A stretch of 42,500 nucleotides of DNA, taken from NCBI GenBank assembly GCA_905221605.1, contig CAJNDS010002657.1:1130001-1172500 (forward strand), given 5' to 3'. Under the pieces are notes generated by a model that had not been told where the DNA came from, did no database searches, and saw only the letters and a list, made by a program, of their open reading frames with translations. Made by a program: the position numbers and the translations under genes. This DNA is from Symbiodinium natans (lineage: Eukaryota; Sar; Dinophyceae; Suessiales; Symbiodiniaceae). Below are positions 28,888-37,589 of the stretch, in pieces. How positions within the stretch are numbered: position 1 is the stretch's first letter; the number at the start of each line of letters is the position of its first letter.

Positions 28888-28959
28888 AGGCCGCCACGTT
28901 GGACACCTTCCGTCGGGAGCGCGGGAGGGTTTCCGAGGGGCTCACTATCCTCCTCCCCG
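28888..28959 (+). CDS. putative host exon (AATLDTFRRERGRVSEGL..)
   Basis: After CTCTAACACTCTAG at 28887; 23 codons AATLDTFRRERGRVSEGLTI then LLP, before GTTTCAGGG at 28960. Good coding look on this strand. Followed by TTTAGGG and the CT-rich tract. Confidence 0.5.
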
Positions 28960-29040
28960 GTTTCAGGGTTTAGGGTTTTCGGGTTTAGGGTACATGGTTT
29001 AGGGTTTTTTGGGTTCCCAGGTTTCAGGGTTAGGGTTTGG

Positions 29041-29069
29041 TCTTCCCTCCACCCTTCCTTTCTCCCTCC

Positions 29070-29100
<31 letters not shown>

Positions 29101-29105
29101 CCCCC

Positions 29106-29139
<34 letters not shown>

Positions 29140-29140
29140 T

Positions 29141-29175
<35 letters not shown>

Positions 29176-29232
29176 TTTCTCTCTCTCTCTCTCTCTCGCT
29201 CTCCCTCCCCCTCCCTCCCCTCCCTCCTGCCT
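29041..29232. repeat. (CT)n / C-rich microsatellite
   Basis: Nearly pure pyrimidine on the + strand, about 190 bp, mostly CT dinucleotides with CTTT and CCCCC interruptions. Open frames across it (Ser-Leu or Arg-Glu runs) are artefacts of the dinucleotide. Confidence 0.95.
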
Positions 29233-29846
29233 CCGTCTCTGCGTCAAACCCCGGTTCATTCCTACACGCTAAACTGCATCAGCAGTGTAAAGCCTTAAGC
29301 CCTAAACCCAGACCCTACAAAATGTTTACCCTACCCCTAACCCTTACTTCCCCTACATGTCTTTTTTAGGGCTTAGGGTTTAGGGTTTAGGGTTTAGGGA
29401 ATGGGGTTATGCGGCACTGACGGCTCTCGTCCAAGAAAGCTTTCGAAATGCTTCGTAGAGAATTCCTGAAGGCGTTTTGGCAGTTGGGATCTGTAGGTTT
29501 GGGGTTTAGGACTAGGGTTTAGGGTTTAGGGCTTGGAGTTTGGCACCTTCAACCCTTGAAACTCCCTGGAGCACGAAAAACCTTTTGTCCGCTGACCCAG
29601 AACCTCTAACGACCCTTTTCAACCCCTACAACGCCACCCGAAACCCTACCATAGACCTCCACCCTACACCCAAAGCCTAAAGCTCTCAAACCCCAAACGC
29701 GACACCCCAGCCGCTGAAACCCAAAGCCCCTGAACCCCAAACGCCCTAAACCCCGAAGCCCCTAAATCCCCAAGCCACTAAATCGCAAAGCCCTCAAGCC
29801 CTCAAACCCTGAACCTTAAACCCGAAACCCTAAACCCTACCCTAAG
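29233..29846. other. degenerate arrays and an island of uncertain strand
   Basis: 29364-29398 TTTAGGG. 29399-29490 is open both ways; the - strand has a decent acceptor (AACGCCTTCAG) and reads EFSTKHFESFLGREP. 29630-29840 is a degenerate CCCTAAA-like tract. Confidence 0.4.
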
Positions 29847-29917
29847 CTGCGCGGAGGACTTCTGGGTGCTGTGCGAAGCCACCGAAACGCTGCCGCCAAA
29901 ACTGGAGGCTCGGGGGG
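29847..29917 (+). CDS. putative host exon (CAEDFWVLCEATETLPPKLEA..)
   Basis: After ACCCTACCCTAAG (29846), where the telomere-like units provide the acceptor, the frame reads CAEDFWVLCEATETLPPKLE then ARG, up to a GTAGGG donor at 29918. Strongly coding-like on this strand. Not recognised. Confidence 0.52.
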
Positions 29918-29944
29918 GTAGGGTTGATAGGGGACCTTTTGTAC

Positions 29945-30607
29945 CCTAAACCCTAAACCCTAAACCCTAAACCCTAAACCCTAAACCCTAAACCCTAAAC
30001 CCTAAACCCTACAAAATTTGGGGTGCGAAGGGCAGCTAAGGTTTATAGGTTTGGGAGTTCGAGGCGTTCTGGGATATGAACCTGACGAACAGTAACAGAA
30101 AGCGGAGCCTTTAATCAAAGAAATGGGTTGCTGGGCTACTTAACAATCAACTCCATCACAAGACCCCTAAACCCTAAACCCTAAACCCTGAACCCTAAAC
30201 CTTAAACCCTAAACCCTAAACCCTAAACCCTAAACCCTAAACCCTAAACCCTAAACCCCTCGAACTCCCTTTTTGGGACTTAACGCGGCCTGGTTTCACA
30301 GGCTCAGGCCTCGGGTATGTATCTAGGATCCCAAGTAGGCCCTTGTTCCCGTTTGGGGTGTTGAGGGTCCCGAAACTGCAACCAAAAAGGGCACTCTTTT
30401 CATTCCTAGGATGCTCTGGGGTGTGGTTATCATCTGAAGTTTGGGGTGGCTTGCGTTCCAAGGCTTATGTTATCAGTGGAGGGGAGAGTTGAGTTTAAGA
30501 AATAGTGTTGAGGCTACCCTAATCCCTAAAGCCTAAACCCTAAACACTTAACCCTTAACCCTAAACCCTGTTGGGTCTGACCGTTTGGCGCGTTAGCGTA
30601 TCGGCAG
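29945..30607. other. CCCTAAA arrays and unique spacer
   Basis: CCCTAAA at 29943-30011 and 30168-30255; the unique stretch 30256-30480 shares AACCAAAAAGGGCACTC and ATTCCTAGGATGCTC with 85-120, a dispersed repeat. No exon called. Confidence 0.5.
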
Positions 30608-30667
30608 TGGCCCGGGCAGGCGCTACGAAGCGTGGCCGACTCCGACGAGGAGGCGGCTGCTTCCTAA
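30608..30667 (+). CDS. putative 3'-terminal host exon (WPGQALRSVADSDEEAAAS stop)
   Basis: After TTAGCGTATCGGCAG at 30607; 19 codons then TAA at 30665-30667. Acidic C-terminus with many GC-ending codons. Likely the end of a + strand gene that may include 28888-28959 and 29847-29917, with intermediate exons not resolved. Confidence 0.5.
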   Translation, partial: WPGQALRSVADSDEEAAAS

Positions 30668-31125
30668 GCCCTGAGCTTGGGGTTTAGAGTTTAGGGTTTA
30701 GAGTTTAGGGTTTAGGGTTTCGGGTTTAGGGTTTAGGGTTTAGGGTTTACGGTTTACGGTTTAGGGCTTATGATCTTTTTCGGGACAGGGTACCGAACTC
30801 CTAGGGCTCCCAACGCAGCCTTTAGAAATAGTAACGTTGATCGAAATGTTCACCTTGTTGGGTAGCCCAGCCTAAACCCCTAGTAAACTCTAAACCCGAA
30901 TTAGCCTGAAACGGGCCAACACCCCTCTCCTTCCGCCAGGTTCTCCCCCCACCCCTACACCCTCAAACCCGAAACCGTTTGTTTAGGGAACCCTAAACCC
31001 TAAACCCCAAACCCCAAACCCTAAACCCTAAACCCTAAACCCTAAACCCTAAACCCTAAACCCTAAACCCTAAACCCCGAGCCCTAAACCCTAAACCCTA
31101 AACCCTCGACACCCTCCGCCTTCAG
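30668..31125. other. TTTAGGG and CCCTAAA arrays around unique spacer
   Basis: TTTAGGG at 30685-30765 with variants; unique AT-rich spacer 30775-30960; CCCTAAA at 30995-31110. No exon. Confidence 0.6.
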
Positions 31126-31197
31126 ATCCTGAACTTCTGCCGCTGGGCTCCCCGCAGCATCGCCACTACCACGGCCAAGGCTGCATGGGTGTCCCGA
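31126..31197 (+). CDS. putative host exon (ILNFCRWAPRSIATTTAKA..)
   Basis: Excellent acceptor (CACCCTCCGCCTTCAG, 31125); 24 codons ILNFCRWAPRSIATTTAKAA then WVSR with GC-rich third bases, ending at GTACCC (31198). Phase 0 at both ends. Unidentified. Confidence 0.53.
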
Positions 31198-31704
31198 GTA
31201 CCCCCCTCTATACCTCATCAAGGGGATAGGGTTTAGGGTTTAAGGTTTAGGGTTTATAGGGTTTAGGGTTTAGGGCTTAGGGTTGTGGGTTTTTAGGGTT
31301 TTTAGGGTTTAGGGTTTAGGGTTTGGGTTCAAGGCTGCTACCACCTGTATACTAGGCCCCCCCTAGGTTCCCATAGTAATGGCCAGTTGTGGGGAGGGTC
31401 GTAGGGAAAGCCATGAAGGCTGTGGAAAGGAGTTTCCAGTGGGAGCTTGAGGATTGAAATTTCAGTGGTGTTTACGGGATTTAGAGGTTTTGGGGGTTCG
31501 GTTAGGGGTTCGTGTGGAGGTTTCCTTGTTGTCGAATTTCAAGCATGCTCTTCGCTCTTTTGTCCGCAGTGACCGTATTTAGAGGGCTTTGAGAAACTTT
31601 GCGATGAAGTAGGGCACTGGGGTCCAGAGTTTCGTGCTTCCTGACCGGCCCCGGCTGTTGTTGAATGGGGCGCTTATATCGAGACAAGGCTTTCTGTTCC
31701 TTAG
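31198..31704. other. arrays, element fragment and unique spacer
   Basis: Degenerate TTTAGGG at 31228-31325; a CCCCCCTAGGTTCCC fragment like family 5 near 31360; a strong acceptor CTCTTCGCTCTTTTGTCCGCAG at 31548-31569 followed by TGACCG, with no convincing frame behind it. Confidence 0.45.
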
Positions 31705-31747
31705 CCCCCGTCTGAAGTTGCGGCCGACACCGATGCGTCCTTTGGTG
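31705..31747 (+). CDS. putative host exon upstream of the retroelement (PPSEVAADTDASFG)
   Basis: Acceptor TTTCTGTTCCTTAG at 31704, 14 codons PPSEVAADTDASFG plus one base, then GTTTAGGG at 31748. If correct, the retroelement 180 bp downstream lies antisense within or next to a host intron. Confidence 0.42.
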
Positions 31748-31930
31748 GTTTAGGGTTTAGGGTTTAGGGCTTAGGGCGCAAGACCCTCAACCCCAAACCT
31801 TGTCATGTGTCTCCTTGCATGCGGGGCTTCGATTTAAAGGATGTGTCCTTTACGCACCCGACCATTCTAGAACCCCCCTTGAAAGGACCAAAAGGGGCTA
31901 GTTCCCTCATGCCTCATTAAGAGGCAGGAA

Positions 31931-32202
31931 CATGTTGTTCTGCACTGTCTCTTGCAAACCTCGCTCAACGCCTGTTTTCTCTCGGGGCACTCCTGAAGTT
32001 TGTGTCAAAGCAAAGGAGGCGCGAAGCGCCGACTGATTGCAAGAACTGTGAAAGCGCAAGTCTGTGCCACGATTGGCATACGACATGCTGCAAAGAATGC
32101 AACGATTGGCAGGCTGGAAGTTGCAAGAATGCGAAGGGAAGAATGATTGACTGAACTGGCTGAGGAGACCAGCCGGGCTGGCGAGCTCTGGCACACACAC
32201 TT
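31931..32202 (-). repeat. B2, terminal copy of the right split repeat
   Basis: Outer copy of B, marking the 3' end of the element at 31931. The hairpin GGCGC-GAA-GCGCC is at 32018-32030. Just outside, 31913-31929 forms a host 6-bp inverted repeat, TGCCTC and GAGGCA around ATTAA. Confidence 0.85.
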
Positions 32203-32226
32203 TCCTGCGGTGGTGGGGTGGTGGCG

Positions 32227-32269
32227 GAACCGAAAAGCTCCGGAGACAAGCTGCCAACATGAAGGTCAT
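32227..32269 (-). repeat. A2, internal copy of the A repeat
   Basis: Identical to A1 and placed between B1 and B2. The trinucleotide ATG (32269-32267) is shared with the end of B1, so this junction preserves the joined ends of a presumed circular intermediate. Confidence 0.85.
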
Positions 32270-32538
32270 GTTGTTCTGCACTGTCTCTTGCAAACCTCGC
32301 TCAACGCCTGTTTTCTCTCGGGGCACTCCTGAAGTTTGTGTCAAAGCAAAGGAGGCGCGAAGCGCCGACTGATTGCAAGAACTGTGAAAGCGCAAGTCTG
32401 TGCCACGATTGGCGTACGACATGCTGCAAAGAATGCAACGATTGGCAGGCTGGAAGTTGCAAGAATGCGAAGGGAAGAATGATAGACTGAACTGGCTGAG
32501 GAGACCAGCCGGGCTGGCGAGCTCTGGCACACACACTT
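32267..32538 (-). repeat. B1, inner copy of the right split repeat
   Basis: 272 bp repeated at 31931-32202 with two substitutions and a constant offset of 336 bp. Contains a perfect 5-bp hairpin GGCGC-GAA-GCGCC at 32354-32366. The - strand is open through B1, A2 and B2 (32638-31907), although no known protein is encoded. Confidence 0.88.
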
Positions 32539-32595
32539 CCAACACCCCCAACACAGCATCATGGGTGGTGGAGGGGCAGAGGCGGCGCGCAGACG

Positions 32596-33258
32596 TCACC
32601 CGGCCATGAGACGGCGTGCGAAACCCATCTGCGCGCACAAGACTCCCGCAAAAGCTGAGATCCCGGAGATGACGACCTGACTGAGGCCCGAAGGGTGCAC
32701 TGCCTCGGCGGCCTCCCTGACCACAGTGACGGCCGGCAACGTAGCTGAGTCAATCTGCGCAATAAGCTCCTCGAGCACGGCATCGACGACCATCAGCAAG
32801 AAATTCATGCTTTTGCGCACTATCAAACGAAGGGAGAGCGCTGCAACCTTTGCACAGAGAGTTCCAAACCGCGGGCGTGTAACCACCAAAACTAAGAATG
32901 CAGCAAAAAGCGCCCACTGCCACCATCGGAGCTTGCGTCCCACCAACAGCTTAGAGATAGCGCCATAGAGATGCGCCCGGCAGCGCTTCGACCAAGTAGT
33001 GTCTGCAGCCGTGGGCGACGCTGACTGCTGAGGATGGACTGGCTCAGGTGGCACAGCACTGCGCTGCGCCTGCTCCTGCTCCGCACGCTGCTGAACTAGC
33101 GATTCTTTCGCAAACTGATGCAAGCGCATGTCGCTGGGATACGACTTGGCAGCTTTGGACAACTGCTCGCCTGACAAGTCGAGGAAGCGAGCCCCTTTGA
33201 AGGCCCCAGCTTTGACCACCGCTTGCCTAAATTTGCGTGCCCATGGCTGCGAAGCCAT
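32596..33258 (-). CDS. membrane-protein-like ORF4 of the retroelement
   Basis: 220 codons from the ATG at 33258 (MASQPWARKF), overlapping the recombinase end by 32 bp; the frame is open to another ATG at 33315. Residues 1-110 are basic and polar with a Gln/Glu-rich stretch (QQRAEQEQAQ, near 56-65). A hydrophobic segment follows at about 112-127 (WWQWALFAAFLVLVV), weaker ones at 133-147 and 151-163, and another at 193-211. It ends 57 bp before B1. Nothing here is recognised as a catalytic family. Position and hydrophobic segments suggest a membrane-associated accessory protein, which is not a standard DIRS/Ngaro component. It could be element-encoded or captured; an unexpressed open frame remains possible. 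Confidence 0.55.
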   Translation of the reverse strand: MASQPWARKFRQAVVKAGAFKGARFLDLSGEQLSKAAKSYPSDMRLHQFAKESLVQQRAEQEQAQRSAVPPEPVHPQQSASPTAADTTWSKRCRAHLYGAISKLLVGRKLRWWQWALFAAFLVLVVTRPRFGTLCAKVAALSLRLIVRKSMNFLLMVVDAVLEELIAQIDSATLPAVTVVREAAEAVHPSGLSQVVISGISAFAGVLCAQMGFARRLMAG

Positions 33259-34354
33259 GAGCCCAAGACACCGGATTGTCGGCCTGCGTGAAGCAGAGCG
33301 CCGGCGTAGACACAAGCTGCTCGGATGGTACTTCGGCCCGGTATTTGGCCCCCAGCTCCAAAAGGAAAGAGCCTAGCTGCAAGTATCTGCGTATCTTGGC
33401 GGCACAAGCAGGTTGCACCTGCAGCAAGGTTTGCTGCGCCACACCAACTTGCACGTAATGCTCCAGGGATGCGAGACTCGTCCAGCGACCCTGGAAACGG
33501 AGCCTGTCGACACTGCAACCTTGCTGGAAAAGGAAAGTGGCTCCTCCAGCTCGCAGGGAGGCAGGTGTCAAATGCCAGTTGTGAACCCTAAGTGCTCGGC
33601 AGACCTCCTTGAACCGACGCCTGAAGTGATACTGAGAGCTAGGCCACAACTTGCAAGTTTGCGACGAACTGCCAATGACCCAGCTAGCCCAATTGCAAGC
33701 GTGAGGGTGTTTCACCACAGCGTGCTGTAACCGCCCCAGCTGTCGCCTATTCTTAGGGTCTCTTAGGGTCAGGGTCAAGTGCGGCTGTCCTAGGGACAAG
33801 CTGTTGGGCAAACTAACATCTCGGCACTCAATCCCCAAAGCTTCGCCAGGCCGCAGCAGACCGTAGAAAGCCAACTCGAGAATGGTAGCGAAAGCAAACC
33901 AAAGTGAACGTTGCGTACTGCAACTGCTTTGCAAGGCCTTTACTCGAGAATAGATGACCATGGCAAGAAACACAGGTACAGGCAAGGGCATGCGTAGTCG
34001 ACTTGGCGTCTGCTCTTCCCAGGCTCGGAGCACGAACCAAGTTTCGTTAAGCCGCCTATGCAACCTGGGCCTTATGATCTGCATGAGCAACGCTGCGTGC
34101 TTTGCTGTTTTTAAACTCCCCTTCGAGCGCTGCGAACGCATGTGCTCCACGAACTGCGCCAGCACCGAGTCAACTTCGGACGCGCTGGCAGCTTCAATGA
34201 GCCACCTTGCTGCGCTGCTGCCCACGTAACGGCACAGGGAGCGCCCAGCTTGGATGAGCCGCTTACGATAGGCTGCACTGTATTTCCCCAGCCGAAATTG
34301 CAAACCATGGCTCTGGCCCGGAAGCGTCATTAAGGTGTAATGAGATGCAACCAC
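33227..34354 (-). CDS. tyrosine recombinase / integrase (ORF3)
   Basis: 375 codons beginning 64 bp after the ORF2 stop. The C-terminal half carries the phage-integrase-type catalytic pattern: R168 in GLLRPGEAL, a candidate beta-hairpin Lys (K201 in LRDPKNRR), R268 in TPASLRAGGAT, W291 in QGRW at the second His/Trp position, and the nucleophile Y300 in SLEHYVQ. The His normally three residues before the second Arg is Ala265. In DIRS-order elements this enzyme inserts a circular DNA copy by site-specific recombination instead of a DDE integrase. The N-terminal 120 residues are basic and helical, as expected of a core-binding domain. The frame overlaps the start of ORF4. Domain identity is secure; activity is not shown. 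Confidence 0.88.
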   Translation of the reverse strand: MVASHYTLMTLPGQSHGLQFRLGKYSAAYRKRLIQAGRSLCRYVGSSAARWLIEAASASEVDSVLAQFVEHMRSQRSKGSLKTAKHAALLMQIIRPRLHRRLNETWFVLRAWEEQTPSRLRMPLPVPVFLAMVIYSRVKALQSSCSTQRSLWFAFATILELAFYGLLRPGEALGIECRDVSLPNSLSLGQPHLTLTLRDPKNRRQLGRLQHAVVKHPHACNWASWVIGSSSQTCKLWPSSQYHFRRRFKEVCRALRVHNWHLTPASLRAGGATFLFQQGCSVDRLRFQGRWTSLASLEHYVQVGVAQQTLLQVQPACAAKIRRYLQLGSFLLELGAKYRAEVPSEQLVSTPALCFTQADNPVSWAHGFAAMGTQI

Positions 34355-34418
34355 CAGCCTAACTTAAACAAATAAAACAAAGTGCTGCACATGAAGTCCC
34401 AAGATAAACCTAATCTGG

Positions 34419-37400
34419 TCACATGAACAGTCTGCGGCACATCCGGCAATAGGCACGACACAGCTGGTTGGGATAGGCACTGCCAAGCTTGGAGCGTGAT
34501 TTCCATCCTTGTGGAGTTCGAGCCCCTCCTAAGACCTGGACGTGCTCATGGTCCCGACTACAACGTGCTTCAAGTGCCTCTAGCCCTGGAACGGTCCCAC
34601 AAAAAACAGTGGCCTTCTGAACGAGTTTGCGTGCGCCGTTGCTGTCCGGCATTGTCAACCCATACTTGCAGAGGTCTACTTGTACCATCTGCAGGCCCTG
34701 CAAACACAGCAGCTCTTTGAAGCAAGCAAGACGCCACAAGAGCGAGCTGCTGGGGTTTTCGATTGTAAAGAAGGAACCTGCTGCATGCAGAGCTTTGCAA
34801 AGCTCGACTGTTCTGCGGCCGAGCTCGTTGGCTCTCACTTCGCTCCGAAGGGCGCCCGAACCTTCTGGCCTAGAGGGCACCCTAGTGCTCGAGTTTAGCC
34901 GCTGCAACTGGGAAAATGACGCACTCGGCACTGCAAAATGCCAAAACTGTCGAGGGAGTGAAGCATCGCGGAGGAGCTGGGTATATGTGTCATTGTCTAA
35001 CAGATCATGCCGAAGACTGGGCTTGCCGCGCTGCATACGCTCAACGGGAGGAGCCATTGCGAAGTCTGTCATGCTCTTGAAATGCTTTGTCAAGTTCGCA
35101 CTGCCGGCAAACACCTCACGGAATGTCCACAGCGGCTCAGCTGGGTGCCTCGGCATGAACGAAAGCTCCTCCCCGAAAACGGCATCTGCACTCAAAGCGA
35201 GGGCCCATATCCGGCTGTTCCTCTTGCGCTGCTGCACGTAGGAGGCCTGCTTACCAAACACCTGTCTAGTGACGGGCCTAGGCGCACTAGGGCTAGGGAT
35301 GGGCCTGAAGCGCGAGGGATAGTCACTGGGGTTGGCGCTTGACTGGACCCAGACATTGTGTAACGTTTTTCTTCCACAAACGGACCATCCTATGCAGCTG
35401 CGCAAGATGCGGTTGAGCTGTTTCGACGAAGATCGCCCCTTTGACCACGCTCCGACGGCGACCCGACTATCTGCAAGGTTTACAAGTCTTAGAGGGGCGG
35501 TTGTTTGGTGCACAGCGGCGACCAGCTCGCGCTTTATCATCTTCAGCTCCTGGACATTAATATGCTGCTTGTGGCCAAAAGAACAACACTCCGTGGTGCT
35601 CCACGCGTGGTCGGCCATGAGTGTTTCAACTTCTTCGGGAGCCTGAGACATTGTACTTCCGGGGACTAAGCAACTATGAGCCCAATCGAGCCTTACGTGT
35701 TCACCCCTATGTTCAGCGTACCTGTACAGGGTTTGGGCTACGGGAGGCGATGTTAGGGTGGCAGCTCGCCCTCCTGCCTCTAGGCTCGCATCGGTAGCTG
35801 AAATCCTGGCAGACACTGGGCGCCGAACATTTGCGCAAGCGAACGGCAGGCAAAGGCCCACTACAAGCAGCTCTTCTCGAGCTGCGCTAGGGAGGCGTGA
35901 AGCCCGAGCTTTTGGCATGCTTGATACGTGGTTGTAGGTGTCCTGAAGGATGCTCATCAAACATCGGTTGTGCATAAGGGGATGCACGATGAGGCCGAGA
36001 AGTTGCTGTAAACAGCGCTTGCCGACTACGGGCAGGCTACAAACTTCAAGGATGAGAAAGCCAATCTGCAAGAGCTTCACAGCAGGGCACCCTACGCGTC
36101 CACTGGCGCTATCCACCTCGGTTCCCCAAGCCACGAACTTACTCTCACGGGTGAAGGCCTTTGACGATGAAGTAGGAATACGAAGCTTTGCGTACTGGGC
36201 TCTACTGCGCTCAATGATGTCAACATCCCTAAGTTTGCACTGCCCGCTGTGGCCAATGCGCTTACGAAGCTTACGGCTGGGGAATTGCTGGATGACGATA
36301 TGATCGTCTATATACAACCCTTCCCAAGTGCTTGAGGCTGGGAGTGGTGCTTTGTAAGACAAAACTTCGCATGGCTGCATAGCACCGCAGTCCTGTAGAA
36401 TTTCAAGGTGGGTTTGCTGTGCAATGTCCACAGCGTTTCTGTCACCCATAGCGACAACCGTAAACGCTAACAGGTACCTTTTCCCAGCCTCCCCCCCGAA
36501 CTCTACAAAATCACCTCCGTCAAAAGGCTGACCAACAACATTGCGGGGGAGCCAATCTGGCCGGTGGCGGAGCAAGTAGAAATAATTTTGTAAATCATCC
36601 CCACTGCCCCTCAGCCCTTGACCCTTTGGTACGATCAGTTGCGTTAGCATGCTACCATGAGGTAATTTTGCCCAAACCAGACGTCTTTCAAGTTCATTTA
36701 GGGGCCGTCTGTCGTTTATGATGCGATCACTATGTGGCTTGTGCGGTACGGCGAACAGCCCCCCAGTGATGAGGTCTCCGTGGCAATCTCGGAGTCCCCA
36801 CTCAGCAGGAATCAGTGTGGCAACGCCTGACTGTAGCAACTTGCGATACACTGCAGGCTGGTCTGCTTCCCTTACCTTAAAGCAGGCCTTGGACGCCGCC
36901 CTCGTTTCATGATCCTCAGGGATGACTGCAGCAGAGTTCTCAAAGATTTCGCGCTGCTTACCTTTCAGAAAATCGAGGGGATCTATTACGCCTGCTTGCT
37001 CTGGCAAGGACATGCGCTCTGGGCAGACATATTTTGCCTGACTTACGCTTGATGAGGGATTGGGGATTTGAGGATTATAGTGGGACAGCTTTAAACACTC
37101 AATAAATTCGCTTAATTTCTGATTGCCGCGACTTAGGGGAGAGTCATCCTTAAGGCGGCAAAAGGATTGAATTTGCTGATGCAGTGAGCCGGCGTATTCC
37201 GCATGGAGTTGAGTCCAGGGAGCGCGCGCTGCGTGCTTGGCAAGAGCTTCAAGAGCCTCCGTCTGTGCTGGAGCCCCACCTTCGTAGAAGGTAAACAACG
37301 CCCACAACACTTCAACCCATTCCCAAGCTAGCGTTCGGCCTCGTCCTCGCTGGCGCAGTCTTGCGCTCCCCGAGACTCTGGGATGCTCCAGACTCGGAAG

Positions 37401-37589
37401 CAAAGACGGAAAAAGCTTGCACTCCCCGTTCGGGGATGTCCTAGGCCCCGAGCTCTTCGAAGAAAGAGCTCTCACGATTTTCAAAAAACGGCTGAAGGCC
37501 CCATGGCCCTCTCGAATTTCTCTGAGCATCTCGCGACAGTACTGGTCACCAGATCTGCCGCTTGAAGCCTTTCGGTCTGAGGGATTCAT
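34419..37589 (-). CDS. RT-RNase H-methyltransferase-like polyprotein (ORF2)
   Basis: 1,056 codons. The ATG at 37589 overlaps the ORF1 stop as ATGA, hence this start although the frame is open further upstream. Residues 1-230 are unassigned. Reverse transcriptase: IINDRRPLN near 290, motif A GDDLQNYF at 330-337, motif B MGDRNAVDIAQ at 381-391, motif C YIDD at 426-429. RNase H of the DIRS/Ty3 kind: D600 (SATDAS), E681 (NVQEL), D707 (NLADS), D756 (NPSDYPSR). Residues 822-1056 resemble a cytosine-C5 methyltransferase: REVFAGSANL (motif I), AVPSASFS at 886-893 (motif IV) and IENP at 943-946 (motif VI). The expected catalytic Cys is Ser889 (AGT at 34925-34923), one base from Cys, so this domain may be inactive. 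No protease is seen, as expected of DIRS-order elements. Confidence 0.9.
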   Translation of the reverse strand: MNPSDRKASSGRSGDQYCREMLREIREGHGAFSRFLKIVRALSSKSSGPRTSPNGECKLFPSLLPSLEHPRVSGSARLRQRGRGRTLAWEWVEVLWALFTFYEGGAPAQTEALEALAKHAARAPWTQLHAEYAGSLHQQIQSFCRLKDDSPLSRGNQKLSEFIECLKLSHYNPQIPNPSSSVSQAKYVCPERMSLPEQAGVIDPLDFLKGKQREIFENSAAVIPEDHETRAASKACFKVREADQPAVYRKLLQSGVATLIPAEWGLRDCHGDLITGGLFAVPHKPHSDRIINDRRPLNELERRLVWAKLPHGSMLTQLIVPKGQGLRGSGDDLQNYFYLLRHRPDWLPRNVVGQPFDGGDFVEFGGEAGKRYLLAFTVVAMGDRNAVDIAQQTHLEILQDCGAMQPCEVLSYKAPLPASSTWEGLYIDDHIVIQQFPSRKLRKRIGHSGQCKLRDVDIIERSRAQYAKLRIPTSSSKAFTRESKFVAWGTEVDSASGRVGCPAVKLLQIGFLILEVCSLPVVGKRCLQQLLGLIVHPLMHNRCLMSILQDTYNHVSSMPKARASRLPSAAREELLVVGLCLPFACANVRRPVSARISATDASLEAGGRAATLTSPPVAQTLYRYAEHRGEHVRLDWAHSCLVPGSTMSQAPEEVETLMADHAWSTTECCSFGHKQHINVQELKMIKRELVAAVHQTTAPLRLVNLADSRVAVGAWSKGRSSSKQLNRILRSCIGWSVCGRKTLHNVWVQSSANPSDYPSRFRPIPSPSAPRPVTRQVFGKQASYVQQRKRNSRIWALALSADAVFGEELSFMPRHPAEPLWTFREVFAGSANLTKHFKSMTDFAMAPPVERMQRGKPSLRHDLLDNDTYTQLLRDASLPRQFWHFAVPSASFSQLQRLNSSTRVPSRPEGSGALRSEVRANELGRRTVELCKALHAAGSFFTIENPSSSLLWRLACFKELLCLQGLQMVQVDLCKYGLTMPDSNGARKLVQKATVFCGTVPGLEALEARCSRDHEHVQVLGGARTPQGWKSRSKLGSAYPNQLCRAYCRMCRRLFM

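Noticed and set aside
29009-29369. Ser/Leu- or Arg/Glu-rich open frames over the CT tract
   Set aside because: They are the unavoidable reading of a dinucleotide microsatellite; no splice or start context.
31907-32638. 243-codon - strand frame across B1-A2-B2 as a gene
   Set aside because: It is the doubled repeat read through; it contains no known domain and its two halves are copies. Its openness is noted only in connection with the circular form.
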